64,000 nucleotides of DNA from Puniceibacterium sp. IMCC21224 (GTDB lineage: Bacteria > Pseudomonadota > Alphaproteobacteria > Rhodobacterales > Rhodobacteraceae). The first letter of the stretch is position 1, and each line of letters starts with the position of its first letter. This document shows positions 18,436-26,315 of the stretch, in pieces. The stretch covers positions 496,001 through 560,000 of the forward strand of contig NZ_LDPY01000001.1 in assembly GCF_001038505.1 (NCBI RefSeq). The letters run 5' to 3'. The notes under the pieces are model-generated. The model was not told where the DNA came from. It was given only the letters and a program-made list of their open reading frames with translations, and did not search any database. The position numbers and the translations under genes are program-made.

Positions 18436-18966
18436 GTGAGCGAACAGGCGCAGATTTCGGCTCAGGTGCCTGACTGGTCGCGCGAAGCCGTGCGAAAATT
18501 TTGGGATCCGGGGCAGAAATTGTTGCGCGCGATCCGTCGCTATCAGGCTTGCCGTGCGCAGGCGGGCGTTGTTGCGCGCCTAATGTCGAAATACTGGGTG
18601 CTCAATCACATATTCTGGTCGACGATCACGCAATGCGAAATCCATCTGCAGACGCAGATCGGGGGCGGTCTGCGGCTGACCCATCCGCAGGGGATCGTGA
18701 TCCACCCGGATGCAGTGATCGGGGTGAATTGCATGATCTTTCATCAAGTGACACTGGCCGGATCCGTGGTTCTGGGGGGGCATGTGGATATCGGCACCGG
18801 CGCCAAGCTGATCGGCCCGTTGCAGGTTGGCGATGACGCAAGAATCGGCGCAAATGCCGTGGTCACACGGGATGTGGCAGCGGGAACCACCGTCGCAGGG
18901 AACCCGGCGCGAGTGCTGTCAACGCGCACGAAAACGGAACCACCATCCGTGCAGAGCGACAGTTAA
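18436..18966 (+). CDS. Serine O-acetyltransferase-like hexapeptide acetyltransferase (WcaB/CysE-like)
   Basis: The 176-aa protein has a left-handed beta-helix with hexapeptide repeats from about residue 75 (GGGLRLTHPQGIVIHP, IGVNCMIFHQVTL, IGTGAKLIGPL, IGANAVVTRDV) and the terminal VAGNPARVL motif, with the catalytic His in the H-Q-V-T-L region. The N-terminal helical part is shorter than in biosynthetic CysE, as in polysaccharide-linked acetyltransferases. The start codon is GTG. The locus suggests sugar O-acetylation before export; a role in cysteine synthesis is the alternative. Confidence 0.83.
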   Translation: MSEQAQISAQVPDWSREAVRKFWDPGQKLLRAIRRYQACRAQAGVVARLMSKYWVLNHIFWSTITQCEIHLQTQIGGGLRLTHPQGIVIHPDAVIGVNCMIFHQVTLAGSVVLGGHVDIGTGAKLIGPLQVGDDARIGANAVVTRDVAAGTTVAGNPARVLSTRTKTEPPSVQSDS

Positions 18967-18969
18967 GTT

Positions 18970-20259
18970 CTAGAAAAATGCAGGCGCATCATGCTGTCGC
19001 GGGCCCAGCGTCCAGCCATAGACCTGAGCAACCTGGCGCGCCTTTTGATCCCAGGTGAAATGGCTTTGGATTCGGGCGCGTGCCGCCTGACCGCTGGTGC
19101 GCAGACTGGTGGGGTCGTTGGCCATCCGCACCAGCTCGGCCCGAAAGGCAGATACGATCTGGTCGCGTGAGCCACAGGGCACTTTGACTCCGGTGCCTGG
19201 TATCACCAGCTCGCCGGGGCCGGCGTAATCGACAACCAGCGGCGTCACACCAAGCGCCATCGCCTCGAGGACGACTCCGCCGCCGAATTCGCGGATCGAC
19301 GGAAACGCCAGAACGTGGCACTTGGCCATGACATCCTGCACCGCGCCATGTTCCATCCAGCCGTGAAAGGTGACACCCGTTAGCCCCTGCGCCTGTGCCT
19401 GAAGCGGCTGCATCATTGGCCCGTCGCCGATGACATCCAATGTCATGCGCCCGGCCCGCAACAGCTCATCTGCCGCCTCGATCAGCATGTCGCAGCCCTT
19501 GTATGGCACCAGCCGTCCGACAAAACAGGCGCGCAGCACGTCATCCACCGGCGCGGCCACGCGCCCAAAACGGGCGGGATCTATGCCATTTTCCGGCAGG
19601 TAGACCACTTTGGATTGATGCCGCGCGGGAATTTCCCCGGCGGTGTGATGTGAACCGGCCATGATTGCGCTGGTCCGGTCCAGCGTTGCGCCGCGCCCCG
19701 GCAGTGCTTTGTAGGCGCCGCGCAGATAGCTCAGCCATTCCTTTTCGGCGCGCCGCTCAGCCTCAAACCCCTCGGGCCAGGGCACACCGCCGTTCAGCGG
19801 CCCAAGCACAAACGGCACACCGGCGGCGGCGCATTTACGCGCCAGTGACGACGTGATCGTCGGGCTCAGCGGGGTGATCCGGTGCACGATATCATACGCC
19901 CCGGCGCGGATCTGTGTGCCGAACTGACGCCAGACCAGATGTTCGAACCATGGGTAACTTAGCGCGTTGATCGCCTGCACCATGGTCCAGCCCTTGCCGT
20001 CACCCATGCGCAGTCGTTCGGCCAGTCTCCACATCGGGCGGGCAAAGGTTTCGGAATCTATGGCGGTGAAATCCACGCCTTCGGTCAGACCGGCCCGCAG
20101 GATTGCGTCGCGGTTGCGCACCTGCGTCACCAGATGCACGTCAGCCACGCCGCGCAATGCCTGCGCCAGTGACCAGCCAACCAGCGGTACGCTGACCCAT
20201 TCGGGGTTCGCCGCCTCGGCAATGGCCAGCACGCGGGGGCGTATGGGGGTCTCGCTCAT
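18970..20259 (-). CDS. Glycosyltransferase family 4
   Basis: The 429-aa protein is GT-B type: GWSLAQALRGVADVHLVTQ in the N-terminal domain; LPENGIDPARFG, ACFVGRLVPYKGCDMLIEA and HVLAFPSIREFGGGVVLEAMA (donor-binding and catalytic region) in the C-terminal domain. The motif GPLNGGVPWP around 148 is common in GT4 enzymes of exopolysaccharide loci. It starts 7 bp after the polymerase-like gene stop and converges with the acetyltransferase gene, leaving 3 bp between stops. Confidence 0.88.
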   Translation of the reverse strand: MSETPIRPRVLAIAEAANPEWVSVPLVGWSLAQALRGVADVHLVTQVRNRDAILRAGLTEGVDFTAIDSETFARPMWRLAERLRMGDGKGWTMVQAINALSYPWFEHLVWRQFGTQIRAGAYDIVHRITPLSPTITSSLARKCAAAGVPFVLGPLNGGVPWPEGFEAERRAEKEWLSYLRGAYKALPGRGATLDRTSAIMAGSHHTAGEIPARHQSKVVYLPENGIDPARFGRVAAPVDDVLRACFVGRLVPYKGCDMLIEAADELLRAGRMTLDVIGDGPMMQPLQAQAQGLTGVTFHGWMEHGAVQDVMAKCHVLAFPSIREFGGGVVLEAMALGVTPLVVDYAGPGELVIPGTGVKVPCGSRDQIVSAFRAELVRMANDPTSLRTSGQAARARIQSHFTWDQKARQVAQVYGWTLGPRQHDAPAFF

Positions 20260-20266
20260 GGCGCCC

Positions 20267-21661
20267 TCACAGAATTGATTGCCAGCGCAGGGCGCGCATA
20301 TTGCCTGATTTCATTCGTGCGGCTTTAAGCGCCTCGGCATACCCCATCAGGCAACCCGCGATGAGCCAGGTCAGCGGAGTCAGGGTGGCGTTGGGCAGCA
20401 TGTCAAAGATGTTCACGGCCAGCAGCAGCGACAGAGGCGCAATAAAGGGCGAAATGTCGCCCTCGTGCGCCACGGTCGTCTCGCGCCACAGCAGCAGAAG
20501 GGGCAGCAGAAGCAGGCCGAATTCGGCCAGAAAGCCGACCCAGCCATAGACCCCGATCACGATGATCCAGCGCCCGTCGGTCACAGTCAGGATATTGCCA
20601 CTCACGGGGTCAAGGATGTGATTGCGTCCCCAGCTGCCCCAGCCAAAGACCGGTTTGCGATAGGCGCGGTCTAGCAGGATGTTTTCGTTGTCGAACCGAA
20701 ATTGCAACGAGGCCGCGCGTTCGGGATCAATGCTGGCGGCCTGTTGCAGCAATCGGTCTTGCGGCACCAGATCAGCCCCCTTGAGGATCGGATAGCTTAC
20801 CGCCAGTGCGCCGATCAGGATTGCGACCTTGATCTGCATTACTCGGCTCAGCAGCAGCACACAGGGCACGAGTGCCACGGCAAAGATCAGCGCCCCCAGC
20901 GATTTCGCCAGCACCAGAATCGCCGACAGATACAGCGCGGCGAGCAGAAACCCGCTCCGGTTTGTGCGCGCATCCATCCGCCATAGGGCAAAGGCGCTGA
21001 CCACGGCGGTCATGGTGAAAAATGCAACCCAAAGCCCATGATACAGGAACACCACAGGCCGGTAACCGCCCCCCCGGATCGATTGGCCAAAATAGTGCTG
21101 GTAGTAGCCGTACACCCAGAGGTTCAGCTGTGGCGACAACCGGATCTCGATCAGCATGAGCACGGAATAGACCAGCCCACCAACCATAAAGGCGATCAGC
21201 AACTCGCGTTGTGCGCCACCCTGGGTCAGGAATTGCCGCGCCAGCAGGAAGGGCAGGATCAGCAGGAATTGCTGCAACGTCAGCGCCACCATGTCCTTGA
21301 GGCCCAGCGCAGGCAGCCCGACCTGACCGTAGAGCACCGGATCCCCGTTGGTGGCGACGGTGGCGATCGGGGACAGCACAAAGGTCAGCAACAGCACCTT
21401 GCCCGCCACCGACTCGGGCAGGACCGACCCTCGAACGCCATACATCCACAGACAGCAGACGAACGCGCTAAGGGCCGGCAGGTTGTGTTTGTTCAGCGGC
21501 GGGAACAGTGGCAGGTCAAAGACGGCGGGCACTTCGGGCAGGAACAGATAGCCCACCAGCAGCGACAGGATCAGCGCCCGCTCTGCCTCGAATCGGCGAA
21601 ACAGCGCGACTGTCACCAGCGGCCAGATTGCCAGCATTGCAAAGGCTATCGGGTTGGGCAT
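20267..21661 (-). CDS. O-antigen ligase/Wzy-like polysaccharide polymerase (membrane protein)
   Basis: The 464-aa protein is hydrophobic almost throughout, with about 10-12 predicted membrane helices and one larger loop at about 310-360 (QFRFDNENILLDRAYRKPVFGWG), a hallmark of the O-antigen ligase/polymerase superfamily; the conserved pattern is an Arg-rich loop followed by GWG. It probably polymerises or ligates repeat units at the periplasmic side. It is followed after 7 bp by a GT4 gene. Sequence in this family is too divergent to separate ligase from polymerase. Confidence 0.8.
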   Translation of the reverse strand: MPNPIAFAMLAIWPLVTVALFRRFEAERALILSLLVGYLFLPEVPAVFDLPLFPPLNKHNLPALSAFVCCLWMYGVRGSVLPESVAGKVLLLTFVLSPIATVATNGDPVLYGQVGLPALGLKDMVALTLQQFLLILPFLLARQFLTQGGAQRELLIAFMVGGLVYSVLMLIEIRLSPQLNLWVYGYYQHYFGQSIRGGGYRPVVFLYHGLWVAFFTMTAVVSAFALWRMDARTNRSGFLLAALYLSAILVLAKSLGALIFAVALVPCVLLLSRVMQIKVAILIGALAVSYPILKGADLVPQDRLLQQAASIDPERAASLQFRFDNENILLDRAYRKPVFGWGSWGRNHILDPVSGNILTVTDGRWIIVIGVYGWVGFLAEFGLLLLPLLLLWRETTVAHEGDISPFIAPLSLLLAVNIFDMLPNATLTPLTWLIAGCLMGYAEALKAARMKSGNMRALRWQSIL

Positions 21662-21910
21662 CCGTTATGCACGGCCTTTTGATTGCCACGCCCGCAGGCC
21701 CCGTCGGCCCCGGATCGCTGTCCAGACCCTAGCCCATAGGTGCGGCAAAGTCGTGTCCGGTTTGTGAAAAACCAGCGCAATTGCTGCGGCTGCACAGGTT
21801 TTCCCTGCAAGGGTCAATTTGACGCCCCATTTTCACGTCACGATGACACCAGTCAAGACCAGCGGACCAAGCCCGTATTGACCGCGAGCCGTATTTCGGG
21901 AGATTGACCA

Positions 21911-23146
21911 GTGAACGCATTTCCAAAGGCCATTATGCCCCAGTCTGATATGCCTCGGCGCGATAGCCGCTCTGGGAAACGGTTGCGCGTCGCCTATCTG
22001 TGCGACATCTCGCCGTTGAACCGGAACCTGTATTCTGGCGGGAACGCCCGAATCCACGCGGCCTTACAGGAACACGTGGGCGATGTGACGATCCTGTCCA
22101 ATTCCTGGCATTTGGCGGAACCGGCGCGCCGCTTGCTGCATGCCATGCCGACCGCCATCAACATGCGGGCCCGCTGGCGGATGCATTTGGCGCTGGGGCG
22201 GCTGATCGCTGCAGGGGTCCGGCGTGAATTGGCGCAGGGTGAATATGATGTGCTGTTCGGTGCCTATAGCTTTCAGTCGATGCACCGGCTGAAACTGCCC
22301 TATCCGATGGTGCAGGTCTTTTCGTCTGACGCGACACAATCGACCTATCGCGAGTCCGAGATCGGCGCGTTTCACAAATCCTATGTGTCGCTGTCGCGGC
22401 GGCTCGACCCTTGGATACAGCGCTGCGAAGAGCGGGTGTTTCAATCCTGCGACCTGCTGCTCTGGCCGTCAGAATGGCTCAAGAACAAGGCTGACGCGAT
22501 GTACGGTCTGACCGATGCCACGTCGAAGCATGTGTCCTGGGGCGCAAATCTTTCGACTCCGGCGCCGCGTATCACACCAACCACGATTTCGCGCGACGGG
22601 CCGGTGCGTCTGCTGCTGATTGGCCGCGACTGGTTCGCCAAGGGCGGGCCGCTGGCCTTTGATACCATGAAGGCGCTGCGCGACCGTGGCATCGACGCAC
22701 GCCTGACCGTGATCGGCAGTCAACCACCGGATTTTCACCTGAATGAATTTGTCACGGTCCACCGGCACCTCGACAAGGCCGAGCCGGACCAGCTGAAAAC
22801 CTTTGAGGCGGCGCTGGATCAGGCGCATTTTTTGGTCATGCCAAGTTACGAATCCTTTGGTTTTGTGTTCTGCGAGGCGTCTGCCTATGGGGTGCCGTCG
22901 CTGTGCCTGCGAGTTGGGGGCGTGCCGATTCGCGATGGGGTAAACGGTCATGCGCTGCCGCAAGGGGCGGGAGTTACAGAGTTTGCGGACCTGATATTTG
23001 GATACCTCGATACGCCCGCGGCCTATTGGGCGCTAAGTCAGTCAACGCGGGCGGAATTCGAACAGCGCCTGAATTGGGACAGTTTTGGCCGCCGCACCGC
23101 CGCGCTGATCCACCAAGCCCGTGTCGCCAAGGGGCTTGCGGACTGA
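21911..23146 (+). CDS. Glycosyltransferase family 4
   Basis: The 411-aa protein begins after a basic leader with RLRVAYLCDISPLNRNLYSGGNARI (given here by key residues SGG, about 43-45) and contains VRLLLIGRDWFAKGG, FLVMPSYESFGFVFCEASA and GVPSLCLRVGGVP, the GT-B donor-binding region of GT4. The start is GTG with GGAG 8 bases upstream. It is the last polysaccharide gene before the sulfonate unit. The upstream 249 bp (21662-21910) hold no other gene. Confidence 0.86.
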   Translation: MNAFPKAIMPQSDMPRRDSRSGKRLRVAYLCDISPLNRNLYSGGNARIHAALQEHVGDVTILSNSWHLAEPARRLLHAMPTAINMRARWRMHLALGRLIAAGVRRELAQGEYDVLFGAYSFQSMHRLKLPYPMVQVFSSDATQSTYRESEIGAFHKSYVSLSRRLDPWIQRCEERVFQSCDLLLWPSEWLKNKADAMYGLTDATSKHVSWGANLSTPAPRITPTTISRDGPVRLLLIGRDWFAKGGPLAFDTMKALRDRGIDARLTVIGSQPPDFHLNEFVTVHRHLDKAEPDQLKTFEAALDQAHFLVMPSYESFGFVFCEASAYGVPSLCLRVGGVPIRDGVNGHALPQGAGVTEFADLIFGYLDTPAAYWALSQSTRAEFEQRLNWDSFGRRTAALIHQARVAKGLAD

Positions 23147-23256
23147 ACTGGTCCTAAGTTGGCGGATCTTCTGGCCCTATCTGTTGCCTTGCAGTGGCTT
23201 TACCCTGTGCCAAAGCGCCGTCACCTAAGGCGCCGTCACGCATGGGGAGCGCCGCT

Positions 23257-25029
23257 ATGAAAATGACCACCGAAGAAGCCTTTGTCAAAACGCTGCAACG
23301 CCATGGCATCGAACATGCTTTTGGCATCATCGGTTCGGCCTTTATGCCGATTTCGGATCTGTTCCCCCGCGCTGGCATCACCTTTTGGGATTGTGCACAC
23401 GAAGGGTCAGGCGGGATGATGGCCGACGGCTACACCCGCGCATCGGGCAAGATGTCGATGATGATCGCCCAGAACGGCCCCGGCATCACCAATTTTGTTA
23501 CTGCTGTGAAAACCGCCTACTGGAATCACACGCCGCTGTTGCTGGTCACGCCGCAGGCCGCGAACAAGACCATCGGCATGGGTGGCTTCCAAGAGGTCGA
23601 GCAGATGAAACTGTTCGAAGATATGGTCGCCTATCAGGAAGAGGTCCGCGATCCGTCGCGCGTCGCAGAAGTGCTGAACCGCGTGATCCTGCAGGCCAAA
23701 CGCGCCAGCGCCCCAGCGCAGATCAACATGCCGCGTGATTTCTGGACTCAGGTGATCGATATCGAAATTCCCGAGGTGGTGGAATTCGAACGCCCCGCAG
23801 GCGGCGATGCGGCGATTGCCAAGGCGGCAGATCTGCTGTCTTCGGCGAAATTTCCCGTCATTCTGAATGGGGCCGGGGTGGTGCTGGCGGGCGCAATTCC
23901 ATCGACCATCACGCTGGCTGAAAAACTCGCTGCGCCGGTCTGTGTCGGCTACCAACACAACGACGCCTTTCCCGGATCGCACCCGCAATTTGCTGGTCCG
24001 CTGGGATACAACGGGTCCAAGGCGGGGATGGAACTGATCGCGCAGGCGGATGTCGTTTTGTGCCTGGGCACGCGGTTGAACCCGTTCTCGACCCTGCCGG
24101 GATATGGCATCGACTATTGGCCCAAAGATGCGGCGATCATTCAGGTCGATCTGAACCCCGACCGTATCGGCCTGACCAAAAAAGTAAGCGTCGGCATTGT
24201 TGGTGACGCGAAAAAGGTGGCGGATGCGTTGATTGAAAAGATCGACGATATTGCCGGTGAAAGCAAACGCGACCGGCTCGATCTGATCTCAAAGACGAAA
24301 TCGGCCTGGGCGCAGCAATTGTCGTCGATGGACCACGAAGAGGACGACCCCGGCACCACCTGGAACCAGCGTGCCCGTGATGCAAAACCCGACTGGCTGA
24401 GCCCGCGCAAGGCGTGGCGGGCGATCCAGTCCGCCCTGCCACGCGAGGCGATCATTTCGTCGGATATCGGCAACAACTGCGCCATCGGCAACGCCTATCC
24501 CAGCTTTGAAGAGGGGCGCAAATATCTGGCCCCCGGCCTGTTCGGGCCTTGCGGCTATGGGCTGCCGTCCATTGTCGGCGCCAAGATCGCCCGCCCCGAT
24601 GTGCCGGTCGTGGGATTTTCAGGTGATGGCGCGTTCGGCATCGCTGTGACCGAACTGACCGCGATTGGTCGCCCTGAATGGCCCGCGATCACCATGGTTG
24701 TGTTCCGCAACTATCAATGGGGCGCGGAAAAGCGCAACTCGACCCTGTGGTATGACGACAACTTTGTCGGCACAGAACTGGACGATGGCGTCAGTTATGC
24801 CGGGATCGCGCAGGCTTGCGGGCTCAAGGGGGTGCAGGCGCGCACGATGGATGACCTTAAGGATGCGTTGGCCACGGCGATCACCGATCAGATGCAGCAC
24901 GGTCGCACCACATTGATCGAGGCGCTGATCAACCAGGAACTGGGCGAACCGTTCCGGCGCGATGCGATGAAGAAACCCGTGGCGGTGGCCGGTATTTCGG
25001 CGTCGGACATGCGCCAGCAGGTCGTCTGA
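23257..25029 (+). CDS. xsc: Sulfoacetaldehyde acetyltransferase
   Basis: The 590-aa ThDP enzyme converts sulfoacetaldehyde and phosphate to acetyl phosphate and sulfite (EC 2.3.3.15), the desulfonation step for taurine and other C2 sulfonates. Family features are MKMTTEEAFVKTLQRHGIEH at the N-terminus, FWDCAHEGSGGMMADGY (ThDP-activating Glu region), QNGPGITNFVTAV, and the ThDP/Mg motif GDGAFGIAVTELTAIG ending in FRN. The ATG at 23257 has GGGGAG 7 bases before it and gives the usual length of about 590; an upstream in-frame start at 23194 is not needed. Acetate kinase and sulfite dehydrogenase genes follow directly. Confidence 0.95.
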   Translation: MKMTTEEAFVKTLQRHGIEHAFGIIGSAFMPISDLFPRAGITFWDCAHEGSGGMMADGYTRASGKMSMMIAQNGPGITNFVTAVKTAYWNHTPLLLVTPQAANKTIGMGGFQEVEQMKLFEDMVAYQEEVRDPSRVAEVLNRVILQAKRASAPAQINMPRDFWTQVIDIEIPEVVEFERPAGGDAAIAKAADLLSSAKFPVILNGAGVVLAGAIPSTITLAEKLAAPVCVGYQHNDAFPGSHPQFAGPLGYNGSKAGMELIAQADVVLCLGTRLNPFSTLPGYGIDYWPKDAAIIQVDLNPDRIGLTKKVSVGIVGDAKKVADALIEKIDDIAGESKRDRLDLISKTKSAWAQQLSSMDHEEDDPGTTWNQRARDAKPDWLSPRKAWRAIQSALPREAIISSDIGNNCAIGNAYPSFEEGRKYLAPGLFGPCGYGLPSIVGAKIARPDVPVVGFSGDGAFGIAVTELTAIGRPEWPAITMVVFRNYQWGAEKRNSTLWYDDNFVGTELDDGVSYAGIAQACGLKGVQARTMDDLKDALATAITDQMQHGRTTLIEALINQELGEPFRRDAMKKPVAVAGISASDMRQQVV

Positions 25030-25033
25030 CCCT

Positions 25034-26176
25034 GTGACCACACCCGGTAGCATCCTTGTCTTCAACGTCGGGTCAGCGTCGATCAGGGCGGCGGTGTTTG
25101 ATGCATCCCTGACCGAGACGCTGAGCGCGACCGCGCTGGGCATCTCGACACCGGGGCAGGGACGACTGCGCTGCGGGCATCTGTGCGCCGTGCGCGATCT
25201 GCCGGATCATGAGGTGGCGCTTGAGGCGGTGCTGGAAGTATTGGCAGATCAGGGCGTTCGCCTGTCCGATCTGATGGCCGCCGGGCACCGGGTGGTGCAT
25301 GGTGGGGCGTCGCTGACCGGGCCCGCGCGCGTGAACGCAAATATATTGGCGCAGATCCGCGCCTGCATCCCGTTGGCGCCGCTGCACAACCCGCACAACC
25401 TCGCCGGGATCAAGGCGCTGGCCCGGCTTGTTCCGGGTCTGCCGCAATACGTGAGCTTTGACACTGCGTTCCATGCCACCAACCCCGAGGTGGCGCGGAG
25501 CTACGCATTGCCGCCCGAATATGCCGAACGCGGTCTGCGCCGGTATGGGTTTCACGGGCTGAGCTATGCGGCGCTCTGCGCCAATCTGCCGGAACTCAGC
25601 GGTGCGCCGCTGCCGCGGCGTCTGCTGGCCTGTCATCTGGGCAACGGTGCCAGCCTGTGTGCCATTCTGGACGGTCAGTCGGTCGCGACGACGATGGGGT
25701 ATTCCCCGCTCGAAGGGCTGACAATGGGCACGCGGGCGGGGTCGATGGATCCCAATGCGGTGCTGGCGTTGGTCGATGAGTTGGGGTCGGAGGGTGCTTC
25801 GCGACTTTTGAATTTTGGCTCTGGCCTGCGTGGCATGTCGGGCGGGATGTCGGATATGCGCCAGCTGCTGGCGGACCCCTCGCCGCAAGCGCGGTTCGCG
25901 GTTGATCACTTTGTCTATTGGGTGCAGCGTCATGCCGGATCAATGATCGCCGCAATGCAGGGGGTAGATGCCATTGCCCTGACCGGCGGTATTGGCGAAC
26001 ACGCTGCTGTGGTGCGGGGGCGCATCCTCAAAGGGCTGGGTTGGACCGGGTTGCAACTGGGCGGAAATTTGCCCGCGCTGCATAGCGTCACCTCAGCGGT
26101 GCAGGCTTGGGTTGTTCCAGCGCAAGAGGAACGCCAGATCGCTGCCGATACGTTCGGGTTGGTTCAGGGGGTATGA
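25034..26176 (+). CDS. ackA: Acetate kinase
   Basis: The 380-aa ASKHA-fold kinase makes acetate and ATP from acetyl phosphate. Motifs are ILVFNVGSAS (N-terminal Asn region), GHRVVHGG (substrate Arg), FDTAFH (catalytic Asp), RYGFHGLSY, LGNGAS, MGTRAGSMDP (second active-site Arg) and TGGIGEH. The start is GTG, 4 bp after the xsc stop, so it is co-translated with xsc. It sits where phosphate acetyltransferase (pta) is found next to xsc in some relatives, implying that acetyl phosphate from Xsc is used for substrate-level phosphorylation. A related acyl kinase is the only alternative. Confidence 0.9.
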   Translation: MTTPGSILVFNVGSASIRAAVFDASLTETLSATALGISTPGQGRLRCGHLCAVRDLPDHEVALEAVLEVLADQGVRLSDLMAAGHRVVHGGASLTGPARVNANILAQIRACIPLAPLHNPHNLAGIKALARLVPGLPQYVSFDTAFHATNPEVARSYALPPEYAERGLRRYGFHGLSYAALCANLPELSGAPLPRRLLACHLGNGASLCAILDGQSVATTMGYSPLEGLTMGTRAGSMDPNAVLALVDELGSEGASRLLNFGSGLRGMSGGMSDMRQLLADPSPQARFAVDHFVYWVQRHAGSMIAAMQGVDAIALTGGIGEHAAVVRGRILKGLGWTGLQLGGNLPALHSVTSAVQAWVVPAQEERQIAADTFGLVQGV

Positions 26177-26315
26177 GCCGCACAGAATAATACCCTGTCT
26201 GCCTTGGTCCGGCGATGTGGGTCACAGTTCTGTCAACGCGCTGCGCCGTAGAAAATTCTGGTCCCTCTTGGCACATTCCCTTAGCGTCGCCCTGAACCAC
26301 TGCCTGAGGCATAGC

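Noticed and set aside
3237..23146. Wza outer-membrane exporter, Wzx flippase or initiating glycosyltransferase in the polysaccharide locus
   Set aside because: No gene with the lipoprotein/OMA, multi-helix flippase or polyprenyl-phosphate transferase pattern was found, so these must lie elsewhere if the pathway is Wzy-dependent.
23257..26176. Phosphate acetyltransferase (pta) expected after xsc
   Set aside because: The gene there has acetate-kinase motifs; no pta-like sequence is present in the window.
26268..26285. TTGGCAC...TTAGC resembling a sigma-54 promoter upstream of soeA
   Set aside because: The GG and GC elements are 12 bases apart instead of 10 and the -12 element is not TTGC, so it does not fit.
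25992..26315. Longer N-terminus for soeA overlapping ackA
   Set aside because: The extra 108 residues are read from a second frame of ackA and its downstream gap; the ATG at 26316 has a clean GAGG site.
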